64,000 nucleotides of DNA, from positions 124,001 to 188,000 of the forward strand of contig NC_063069.1 of NCBI RefSeq assembly GCF_022605165.1. Reading direction: 5' to 3'. This DNA is from Purpureocillium takamizusanense. Lineage: Eukaryota; Ascomycota; Sordariomycetes; Hypocreales; Ophiocordycipitaceae. Both the position numbers and the translations under genes were made by a program. Every line of letters begins with the position of its first letter. The stretch's first letter is position 1. The notes under the pieces are model-generated. The model was not told the origin of the DNA and did no database searches. It was given only the letters and a program-made list of their open reading frames with translations. Below, in pieces: positions 46,501-56,757 of the stretch.

Positions 46501-48449
46501 TGTGTCCAATGTACGTGTCGACGGCTTTGGAGATTGAATCCTTGTTCAACTCGAGTTGCAATCTGACCTTCTGTTCCGCGCTGTCAAGTTTTTCCTCAAT
46601 ATCTAGCCAATTGCGACTGGCTATGATCCACTTGATGTGGGACGGAAATGTCGACGATTGAATGATGAAATCAAGAAGCTGGGCTCGTTCGGTGCACTCA
46701 TCAAGGGCGTCGACAATCAAGATGGCGTCTTTCAAAGTCGGATCCTGGAGCATCTCCCTGAGTATCTCGACCAGAGAAAACCAGACATTACTGCCCTGGA
46801 AGAGCTTCTCGCCAGTAACATCATGCTTGGAACGGACATACGAGATGAGCGATCGTTGTCGGTCGATGAGCAGATAGATGAGGCCTCGCAGCACAGACAC
46901 CGCATCGCTCAGTTGAGTCTCTGTGGCCTGGCAGAAGAAATAGGACAGCAAATTGTTGGTTCGCTTCTCTAGCTCGTCGATGATGCCGCAAAGGAGCATA
47001 GTCTTGCCCTTACCAGGGTCGCCCTTGATCCAGAGCAGCCGGCTTTGCGAATCCTCGCGAAATCGCTGGAAGTCGGCGTGGTCAAGAATCCAGCCGTAAC
47101 AACCCTTGAGCAGGCGGCCCTTTGCTTCTTGGATTCGCTTCTTATCCTCGCGGGGGTCTGTCACGTACAGGTGTCGCATACACTTCTGATCCTTGTCGTC
47201 TTTGTTTCTCTGATCGATATCGCAAACGATGGCGCTAATCAAACACAACGTTAGCTATCTCGGCCATCTGACGCAGTCGGAGATCCAGTGTAAATATCGT
47301 CAAGTAATAGACTCACCGCACGTCTTGTACTCCTTCCTTCACCTTGGCCGTGACGGATTGAATATTCTTCACATCTTCACAGACTTGCTTTTGTTAGACG
47401 ATGCGGCAAAACTCTCTCTAACTGACAAACTAACTGGATCTAAGGGTGTCAACAGCGCGAGGGGTAGCCTGAACTTGTTTGGCTGGGACAAATCCAAGAA
47501 GCTCCTTCGCGTATGCAGCTGCGGTGGCAGAGGCATACCGCTGCCACCGATCGTTCTTGTGCGAATCAGCGTAGTCGCAGATTCCCCTAATCACAAGGCA
47601 AGGAAAGTGGTTCATCAGACCAGCAGCCTCCATCTCAAAACAAACGCACTTCCTCCCAAGGTCGTCTGCAATCCTGTCGCGAGCGATGGCATCCTTGATC
47701 AGGCTGTGTCCAGAAGCAATGACTCCATAGTGGATATATGGATCTGTCGTGTCGCGTTGATTGCGCTGGACTTCTTTGGATACGTCGCACATCTGGCAAG
47801 TACCGCCGCCAGCATGGTCGTACGTCGACATGAAGGGCCTATCATTGTCGAGGCCCTGATGGACATAGGCAGGGGCATTTGGTTTGGGCTTTGTCATCTG
47901 GGGATTGGCGGCCCACATGCCGCGGAGGAGATCGGGAACCTTTGTCGGTGAAATCTCGTGCTCGGCCTGCAAGCTCGCCAGCGCATGGAGGAGAACTGGC
48001 GGAGGCATGTTCAGAGAGCCTTTTCGCTCCCATGAGTCGTTCGACGTAGCCTTTCCTAGGTCATACTGAACAACACCCCCCTCAGTTCCCTCGGGTTGGC
48101 TAACGACAACATCGCCCAGACGGATGTCGCGACCCTGGTCCGGTCGAGCAACTGCTCCGCCAATTCCGACCAGCAGTCCGATTCTGATTTGGGGCAGAGA
48201 CGACAGGAGGTTCAACGCAGTCGTCGCTGCTGATGTCGTCCCATAAACACCCGCAGGAAGCGACGCTATGACAATGTTGTGCTCGCCAACTCGGCCCCAC
48301 GTATACGCATTCGTGTCAGACTGATGCTGGTTGAATCCGTGCGGTGTTTCGTGCCGTTCGTCGAGTAAAGCGGTCGCCGCAGCGCGCTCGATCGGAAGAG
48401 CAGCAATCCATCCTACGGTGTAGAGGCTCGTATCGTCTAGTATCGTCAT
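43575..48449 (-). CDS. NLR-type receptor: nucleoside phosphorylase-NACHT-WD40 (1562 aa)
   Basis: Exons 48449-47435, 47383-47317, 47234-45686 and 45632-43575 are phase-consistent. The N-terminal 330 residues are a PNP/UDP phosphorylase-like domain (IGLLVGIGGAVARP, and CVCFEMEAAGLMNHFPCLVI). A linker (VKNIQSVTAKVKEGVQDVR) leads to a NACHT NTPase with Walker A GDPGKGKT at about 432-439 and Walker B ILIVDALDE near 533-541. From residue about 949 come 12 WD40 repeats of exactly 42 residues, nearly identical except at the exposed positions after GH and around SGSxDxT. This layout is that of fungal STAND receptors such as the HET-D/HET-E group in Podospora, which act in non-self recognition and programmed cell death. 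The ligand and cell-death role here are inferred. Confidence 0.9.
43908..45419 (-). repeat. 12 tandem 126-bp repeats coding WD40 units
   Basis: Twelve head-to-tail units of 42 codons, each starting near C(L/V/A)QTLEGH and ending VKVWD(A/T)xTGA. DNA identity between units is very high. Such arrays change copy number by unequal crossing-over, and an assembly may collapse or expand them. Confidence 0.92.
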
Positions 48450-49610
48450 AGTTAAGGGATCTGGGTGGGCAGGACGGGACGCATGTTGGATGGGAAATGA
48501 TAACTGAACGAGTTCACTGCATGACGACTCGCCTGAGACCCGGTGAGCGGGGCTATGGTGCGGCTAACCATCACGCAGCCTTCCTGCATATTACGCAGAT
48601 AATCTGTAAATTTATGCACCAATCGGTATATCCTTTTGCGATGGCCCGGACTGTGACACAGGTGAGCCAACACGCGACGTTCACGTCGGCGGCCACAATT
48701 CGACGGCGCCTTCCTAGATTCGAGTATGTTCGGCCGGGAATGTGGTATACCGGTCGGGCTTGGCTTCTTCCGTCCGCTTCGTCGGCTTCCGGTTTACGTG
48801 TAGTACTTTAGATCATGAGACGGATCGAAACAGAAGTGTTGAAAATAACAACGACAAGAGATGGCGAGGCTCAGGCGATCGGCTTGTTGTCAGACCGGAT
48901 GGTGTCGCCGTCGAACCACAGCACACGGCATCAGGCACCCAAGGGGCAGCAGCGATGACACATCGACCGCTGCTGCCTAGCAGGGTGGGTCGTCTAGGCC
49001 ACCATATTAAACAGTTGATAATTGCACAGTCACCAGCCACTCTTTGTGGCTCACAAGGAAAGTAACATCTACAACTGGCGCGCGTGGAAATATTTTCTGT
49101 GTCTATCAGGGTGAAACTGAAAACGGCCGAGAGTGTAGCAATGATCTCAAGACGACAAACTGCCGAAAGCTCCAAGATTGGGTCGACGTGAAGACGGCTT
49201 CGACATCCGCCCGGGTAGGCTTTTTGACCCTTAAAGGCGTGCGACGGCGTCGAGCCACTCAAGGCCGCGAATCTGGCTCATTGTGGACCGATCGGTCGGT
49301 CCACCCAGCCCGCCTGGCCACCAGAGGGGGGCAAGCTCGGCATCAATTGCTCGGTATCAATTGCGGATTACCACTGAGCGTCGCAACCTGCAAGCTGCAC
49401 AAATACCACAGCACACATCTGAAGAACACTACTGTATTACAATGGCACTTCGGGTTCAAAAATATTTCCCAAGCCCCTCGGTGTTCTCTCGCCATAGCCG
49501 GACAGCATACAGTAACATTCGGCATGGTGGGTCGCTCGCTGAGAGCAGCCGCTCTTTGGGCGCAATCCAGTTGACTCCAGTTGCCGCGGTAGCGTAGTTG
49601 GGCAATGCCT
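48450..49610. other. Intergenic region between NLR gene and ferric reductase
   Basis: Divergent promoter region of about 1.2 kb. It contains only short overlapping frames with no family signature. Confidence 0.5.
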
Positions 49611-49611
49611 G

Positions 49612-49619
49612 TATAAATA
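49612..49619 (+). promoter_or_regulatory. TATA box of ferric reductase-like gene
   Basis: TATAAATA lies 49 bp upstream of the ATG at 49668, a typical spacing for a strongly regulated fungal gene. Confidence 0.6.
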
Positions 49620-49667
49620 GGCCCCTTCATACCGCACCTCTGTGACAATGCTTCGCAACACATCGCT

Positions 49668-51429
49668 ATGCGTGACATCAGCTCCCACGTCCTTGTGGCA
49701 TACTCGCTCGCAATTTGCGCCGTAGCCTTCCTCCTCGCCTGCATTCATTTTCGCTCCGAATTGAAGCATTTTAGGAACCTTGTTCGGGTTCCTGTTCTAA
49801 AATATCTCGTCTACCGCCCGGCTTTTGGACAACGGATCCTCATAGATTGGAGTCGCGCGGACGTATTGGCCTTGCTTGCCTATCTCGGCGTAACAATTTT
49901 CTGCGTGTACTTCAAGAGTAGCGATCTTGCCGCAGCAGGGCTGCGCGCAGCTAGTCTCTCGCTGATACATATGGTGCTTCTGTTCGCGTCACCAAGCCTA
50001 GATGCCGTGTCAAATGCACTGGGGCTGAGGTGGCGGCCCGTGCGTCGTCTGCATGCCACAGTGGCTGTCATGGCCTCACTGCTACTGGTGTTTCACGTCA
50101 TTTGAATCCAGGTTGACCGCCGCCCGTTTCCTTTGGAAAAGCCGGAGAACTTATGGGGCCTCGTGGTAAGTGACCCCGTTCGAGGTCGTCTCCGGTGTAT
50201 GCTGACCGACCGGATTCAAGTCAGCGTCATCATTGGGGGCCCTTGTCGTCCTGTCCGTCCCGCTCTTTAAGCGGCAGTGCTACGAACTATTCCTGCGCCT
50301 TCATCAGAGCCTGGCGGTCCTATTCTTGTACGGCCTTTGGGTGCACCTTGACGACAAGCGGTTGATGCCACACGTCTATCTCTACTCACTGCTAGGTATA
50401 TGCGGACTTTCCAGCATCCTTACCGGCCTCCTAGCGCTCCGTCGAAACGCCTTTCTATCCCGCGGCTTCTCCAGAGCCACTATCACTCAGTCTCGCGACG
50501 TCATCATCGTGACCATAGTGCTGACACGGCCTCTTGTTGTCAAAGCTGGACAGCACATTAACCTCTCACTATTCATGCCGGCCACAACCCTCCAGTCCTT
50601 ATTTCAGAGCCACCCTTTCGTAGTAGCATCTTGGTCGGACGCCCCACAGTCGTCCCTGGACCTCCTAATTGAACCTCGACGGGGGCTCACAAAGCAGCTA
50701 CTGATCCGTAACAAAACAGACCAACAATCCACCTGCCCAGCAATCTTTACCGGCCCGTACGGTATAAGTGTGCCAGTGGGAGAGTATGGGGTCGTTCTCA
50801 TGGTCGCGAGCGGCTTCGGTATTGCCGCACAGCTGCCGTACTTGAAGCGGCTCTTACATGGCTATAATAGCCGTAGAATTCGGACACGCAGGATACACTT
50901 GGTGTGGAAGCTGAAATCACCCGGTGAGTGCAAACAATGAGTCGTGACCTACAACCGCTTTCCTCACACTGCTAGACTTACCGCTTGCTATTGAACGACT
51001 GCTCAACAACGCCCTCGACGATGACACCTTGGATGACGGTTATGTGAGAGCCCACGATCCGTGCTTCTTGGCTTGTTGCTTACCATCCGTAAGATCCTTC
51101 AAATATCCGTCTATGTTGAGCACGTGAAGCGAGATGATAAGATTAGTCCTCGCGCCAATGTCATCAAGGGTCTGCCTCATTGGGGTACTATTCTACGCGA
51201 TGAGGTGGCAGGCAAGTATATTAAGCGGGTTCAAGAAGAAGCCAAGGTTCGTGAGGACATGATCGTCACTGGTGAGTCTAAGCATCGAGATACACTGTGG
51301 GGCATCACTGCTAATTCCTGAGGAGTTTCGGCGTCGTTGGAAGTCAGGACCGACCTGCGAAGCGTCGTGCGAGGGTATATAGCAGAGAAGGTGGAGTTGG
51401 TGGAGTTGGATTACCAGCCATGTCAATAG
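49668..51429 (+). pseudogene. Ferric reductase-like gene with one internal stop
   Basis: Exons 49668-50165, 50221-50923, 50976-51043, 51094-51271 and 51323-51429 join in phase (517 codons before the final stop). A TGA at 50103-50105 (codon 146) breaks exon 1. The same frame continues to a good donor site with conserved sequence (IQVDRRPFPLEKPENLWGLV). The N-terminal half has several membrane helices of the ferric-reductase haem domain (HATVAVMASLLLVFHV). Next come the FAD-binding block (AGQHINL and SHPFVVASWS), the NAD side (FTGPYGISVPVG and MVASGFGIAAQLPYLK) and the usual end (DDDTLDDGY, VELVELDYQP). The family moves electrons from NADPH to metal ions at the membrane for iron uptake. At 517 residues it is shorter than typical 600-700 residue members. 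Confidence 0.82.
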
Positions 51430-51962
51430 AGTTCAGGACGCACACAACTGATAGTACTTGGCAGAGTTGGTGCCGGCGATGCATGCTGTTGAATGATTTC
51501 CAGCCCGGGCCATAAAGCCATGTAGTAGCAATCATGAGTACTAATATTAGCCCATCACAGATCTCCAGCCAATACGACAAGGATTTCGGCTGGCATCATG
51601 CCACTTGGTGAGAAGTTGAGGGCCACAAGCTCCATCGGAAGGTGCATGGGAACCGTGTAGCCCCTGCAAAGCGTCGCGTCGCCAGGTTCAGGCCGTGGAG
51701 CGGCCTGGCAGGCCGCTGCACCTACAGTGGGTAGGAACGCTGTGCGACACAGATCTAGTGGCGTTGCAAGAGATGTGCCCCCGATGTGTCGAGCAAGGTC
51801 CTGAAGTCCTCCTACGTACCAGCCGATCACATACACTATGTCGCCATGTCCAAACCAATTATTGCCGATAAACCACCACCCCGCCCCCCGCCCCTTCGCC
51901 TCTACAATGCCCTGGATCGAAGCATGGCGTTGCGCAGGGCCATACCATCCCCCTCATAGAGT

Positions 51963-53063
51963 CTACAGCTTGTTCTGCCACCCTAAGTACTCATAGTCTG
52001 GTCTGGTCCATGCCATCACGAATGATGCCAATCCTTTCAGCTTCGCTTTGTGCCACGAACGAAGGAATGGGTGCTGAGGAGGGTTAGTGTGGAGTAAATG
52101 CCACAGAAGACAGTGTTTATACCTCTAGAAGCTCGCTGACTGACGAGGCCGACGTCGTGGCACTGAGAAACTCTATGGCGCTGTCAGTCCATCTTTCAGG
52201 ATGATCCAGCCCGATCGTTGTCCCATCCTTAACATCATCGCCTTCCATTAGCTCCATCATGACAAGGCCAACATCCCTGATGTCTTTTGTAGAAGTATTT
52301 GGTGTACAATCTTCTTGGTTCCCTGGGGGCCTCATTAGCGAATGTGCTTTGACCAAGAGCACGGGCATTAAGTACCGAGCTTGACTGTGCCACTTGGGTG
52401 CAACAATATGCGGGATGAAGCAAGATGCCCATGCTGCAGTCCCTTTCCCTCCAGATACGCTAACGCTACGACAATCTGCTGATTGTTAGCGACCGTCATT
52501 GAGGCAGCGAGAAGTCGCCTTACTTGTCCTACAATAGCGGCAAGCCTATCACTGCTGAGGTAGGGGTTTCCTGCTACTTCTTCAAGGGACCGAGGCATAT
52601 GTTCGTACGCAACGTAGCATTTGGTCTCCGCGCGATATATCTCGTGCACCGTGACAAAATTCGGGTGTTGGATGGCCTTGAGCATCCTTATCTGGTCGTC
52701 GCTAAGGGCCTCAAAGCATCCAATATCCACGACGTCGAACGATATTCCCCTTCTTTCGGCAACGACCACCGGACCATTGTCTCCCAGGTGCAGCGCGTAG
52801 ATGACTTCATAGGCATTCCATGGAAGACAAGCCTTGATTGGAACGCTCTCCATCGCACTTTTGCCGTCTCGGCTGGCTTCGACAGTCCGTAGAGGCTCGA
52901 CACGGATCGACGGGTCAACGTGACCTTGAGAGCGTAGTTTTTGCAATCGATTCTGAGTATTCGAGGGCATTTTTTCGTGGCCCATGGTTGTCACTCGGCC
53001 TATAGCAAAGCAATGAGGACTGACGATTGTAAAGGTTGGCAGTGGGGGAGGGTTGGAGGGCAT
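51963..53063 (-). CDS. Pseudokinase of the Ser/Thr kinase fold (317 aa)
   Basis: Exons 53063-52524, 52478-52376, 52322-52123 and 52073-51963 are in phase; introns are 45-53 bp. The fold is recognisable: an N-lobe strand (GPVVVAERRG), a helix C-like stretch (LSDDQIRMLKAIQHPNFVTV), a hinge (CYVAYEHMP), a catalytic-loop position (YLEGKGLQHGHLASSRIL), VKLG, DIRDVGLVMMELMEG and the terminal ELLE|HPFLRSW. The key residues are absent: no Lys in the VAIK position, HGHLASS where HRDLKPxN is expected, and no DFG. It should therefore bind partners rather than transfer phosphate. The intact multi-exon structure suggests it is kept for a function. Confidence 0.8.
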
Positions 53064-53227
53064 TTAAAGACAGGTATGCGCAGCAAGTCCTGAAAGCCGC
53101 ATATGGCTATGTCTAGCCGTCGTCCGTCTTCTGCTGCCTTCTGGTTACAGCATAAGCATATAAATGTCATCAGCTTTCGCAACACCGCTGCGCTTGTTCC
53201 GCAGCCGTTCCCTCCTTCATCGTGGCA

Positions 53228-56069
53228 ATGGCCAGGAACACCTTTGTGGAGGCGAATCGCCGACTCGAGGACGAACGACGCGCAAAATACTGCGGAACCG
53301 CCAGCATCAGAGTATCATCTTTGCAGTTTCGTGATAGGGTCCGGACGGAAGCCGCTTCGCAAAGTAAAAATGCCGAATCGCTGAAGAGGATATTTCGGGA
53401 GGAGCGCGGTTGTCGTCAGGAAGATACTCGCCATCATGCGAAGGCTATCATTAGGCCCCAAGACCTTGAAGCAGCATTAGCCGGCACCGACCTCACAGCC
53501 GCACGACTAGCGACGGATACTCTACCCTACCCTCGACTTGAGTTGCCTCCGGGTATTAAACTGGAATGTGTTCAAGGCTGCGACCGTCTTTCGGCGGCCG
53601 ATGAGGTGCTGGAGGGCGCGAACAAGCGCTGGGTGGTGGACCTATTCCTGGACGGTGCGTCATTCGGGGGGATGAGGTGTGCCATGCTGACGTGTAGCAG
53701 ATCTGAGCGACGACCTGAAGCGCATGCTGGTAGAGGACTACGACTATCACAAAGCCCCTAGCGACGGCGAGATATACTACAAGATTAGGGAGTACCAAGG
53801 AATTGGCGGCGAAGAGAACTTGTTCTTTGAAAGGCTGTGGCTTGGACGATTGGCAGTGTCGGAGAATCGTCGGAAAAATTTTGATCAGTTGTGTCGTCAC
53901 CGCAAGTACGCGGCCGCTTTCGATGACCTGCTGATTATCCCCGCGCTGTTGGGAGGTATGCGCCTCAGCGTCGTCCACCAGATGATACCCATGAAATGTG
54001 ACGAGGTAATCCAATAACATCTCACCCATCGAGCTGAAGCTAACCCTGTGTAGCCAAACATTTTCTACCTAAGGCACATACGCAAATGGTGGACAGAACT
54101 TTGCAGCGGCGACCACGAGAGCATGCGCCAAATTGACAAAGCAACGGTTGAGGCTCTGCAGGGTAAGGCCCCAGGAGCCTGCAGGTCAGATCATGATGAC
54201 TTGCTCGCAAAGCTGAAAAGCGGCCAAATTTTCTGCAATCTTTCGCAGGAACAGCGCGAGGCCATGTGGCCCAGAATTTGCGCCAGCTCCTGCACGCAGT
54301 TGATACCATCACTGTTCACATTCTTCGAGGACCGCAAGTTTCTGGCATGCGCTGCGGAGTGTATGAAGAAGATTGTGGACCCTGGACCACGAGACACCAT
54401 TGCAAGCCGGTTGGAAGACATGTTCACAGACGCCGAACAGCGGAGCGATCGGTGCGTAATTCAGATCTCAGATGGAAGCTTTGGAACTATTGCTGGCGAT
54501 GAGGCACTGAGATTTGACCTAGGAGTACGTCAGCTTTGGCTTGCTGCGTTCCGTTTATATCAAGACCTGCCAACTGATGCGCACAAGAAAGATCGGCTGG
54601 CAAAAGCGCGGACGAGACCAGACGAAAGTGCACTGTATGACTTCGCTTCGCTTGCTTCACGACTTGGTTTCGAATCAGAGAAGATCAACATCATATTGCA
54701 GGCATCGCCAGACAGGGCGATTGCGGAACAGGCCCTGCTTGCTGCCCGAAAGCCAACACGGTTTCAGTACGCAAATCGTGAGCAGCACATCCAACAAATA
54801 GTCAATATATTCGCGGAAGCCGTTCCCATAAGCACCGAGGCGCCAGAAGATGCCGAAACCGGCGTGCGAGTGCAAGCCCCAAATCGATACGGAATACCCC
54901 ACGACCTGAACCATGGAGAAGACAAAGCACGGTTGTTCTTTCCCAAGCTGGACGAAGCAGTAGGGTCAGATCAGACCGACGTTTGTTCGCTATTTGTTAG
55001 AAGGTCGGTGTATTTGGCTTACTTTGGACAGCCTCCAGCGACCGAGGGATGCGTTGCAGACCACCAAACGGGAAACCGAGAGGAGCCCATGACCGACCAG
55101 ACATCGCAACCGTTGGACGTGTCCAATCGTGTGGAGTTGAACAGAGCTCTCATTCAGCGAGCCCTTGATCCCGAGCTGGACGAGCCGCAGGACAATTCGC
55201 ATCTCAATGACGAGCAGAGCAACGAGCTGCAGCGGCTACGAGAACATATCGAGGATGAGCAGGCGAAGCTTGATCGCCTCAAATCACTGCTTGCCGCAGA
55301 GCAGGCCAAGATTGAGGAGAGGCAGACGCTGTTGTTGCCGCTCGCGAGACAGGAGCAAGAGCTACGTACCAGTATCGAGGAGAAGGAGGCCCTGCTGCGG
55401 CAACTTGCGGCACAAGAAGAGGAACAACGCGCCAAACTGCGACAGCTAGAGGATATGCGGCAGGAACAAGAGAGGATCCTGGATCGCTTGACAGAAAGGG
55501 CACGCGAGGAAGAAGAGAGACAGCGCACCGAAATGGCACTGGTACTGCGGAACGACCATCTGCCTGAGACTGAGGAACGCCGGGATCAAGACAGTCTGCA
55601 GACCGAGACCCCGCAAGCTTCTCTGGGAACAGGCATGGGGCAGAGCCGGCCGAACAGGATAACCCGGTTTTCATTCGGGAGGCTCCTTGAAGATGCACCA
55701 GCCACAACGGATGTGGACGTGGCAAACGTAGAACATAGGGCTATTATTTTGCCGACGACTATTCGTATCGATTTCAAACTGCTCGAACCAAACGGCAATC
55801 TGAAGGTTGTTGATACTCTCGATGTTGATCCTGCTGATCCATCACCGGTGCGTCGGCTCGCAGGAAAGTACGTGAGGAAGAATTTCTGCCTGTATGATAC
55901 GCATGGAAGCAATCTGGCGCCTAAGAACTGCTTCGAGAGGGTAACGACAAGTGGGACTAATACTATTGTCTTGCGGGACGTGTCCCAAGCTGGCACTGCG
56001 GTCAGGAAAGTGAGGCTTGTGGATGTTGAGGAGGAGCAAACGAGAAGGAGGATAAGAAGAAAGGGCTAG
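53228..56069 (+). CDS. Coiled-coil protein of unknown function (915 aa)
   Basis: Exons 53228-53654, 53701-54005 and 54054-56069 join in phase (introns 46 and 48 bp with CTGAC/CTAAC branches). ATG at 53228. The N-terminal 500 residues look helical and globular without a known motif; conserved-looking blocks include AAAFDDLLIIPALLGG, YLRHIRKWWTELCSGD and VRQLWLAAFRLYQDLP. Residues about 630-745 form a long Glu/Gln/Arg coiled coil. Residues about 812-890 may be a small beta-grasp, ubiquitin-like domain (TTIRIDFKLLEPNG ... NTIVLRDVS). The C-terminus is basic (RRRIRRKG). Function unknown. Its start faces the pseudokinase across 165 bp, suggesting a shared promoter. Confidence 0.7.
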
Positions 56070-56431
56070 AAGTGATACGAGGTTCCGCTTCGGCGATGAG
56101 GCGTAGAACTATTAGCGTGCAATCATACTGGCTTGTACGAATTTGCCTGCGTCCTTCGATGCACCTGCTGGTGCGCCTGTGCCCTTAGATGAACATGCAA
56201 ATGTACCTCCGACTTCACGTGCTGGAGCTGGGCAGCTCAAGCTTGACAAAGCCTATGACGGCGGCGGCCTAACAGCGTCTGCCTCTTCACTCGTGCAGTG
56301 GCCAGCCATCCTGTGTCTTCTATGGACTTGCGACGTGCCATGTGCAAGACAATCGTCACAAACGAAGAGTCTCGCCAGCGGACAAGCTTCGGCTCGTGAT
56401 GGCCCCGGTGCGTCAACCTAGGCTGCCACGC
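56070..56431. other. 3' flank before LINE insertion
   Basis: Short stretch between the coiled-coil gene and the LINE target-site copy. No feature recognised. Confidence 0.5.
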
Positions 56432-56446
56432 TGACACTCGACACTG
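56432..56446. repeat. Target-site duplication, LINE 3' side
   Basis: TGACACTCGACACTG, identical to 62390-62404. The bases just outside each copy differ, which fixes the length at 15 bp. Confidence 0.88.
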
Positions 56447-56465
56447 AACTGAACTGAACTGAATT
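56447..56465. repeat. Pentanucleotide tail of the LINE
   Basis: About three and a half units of AACTG (plus strand), i.e. CAGTT on the element's strand, form the 3' terminus directly against the target duplication. Confidence 0.75.
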
Positions 56466-56757
56466 CCTACTCGGTTGTAGCCGCTAATTTAATGCGCAGC
56501 CATGCCCGGTGAGCGGGGTCTGGCAGGCAGCCGACGCGACCGGATTAACCTCCAGCCGCCCCACTTCGCCAGTGCAATGTAAACAAAGCCCCGACCAGCT
56601 GCCCCCAAAATTCCCGCTTTGCTCCTCAACCTCAATCTACATTTGCCTGGCCGCTCCTGCAGATCGTGGTTCTCTCTAATGCTCAATGTTTGCAGGCTCT
56701 GTCGAAGCGATATGCCTCATGTCTTGGGTCTGTGTACCTACAGTCTCCCCCCAATGC

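Noticed and set aside
51555..51836. Minus-strand 93-codon frame between the reductase and pseudokinase genes
   Set aside because: No motif, no clear start context, and composition like a chance frame.
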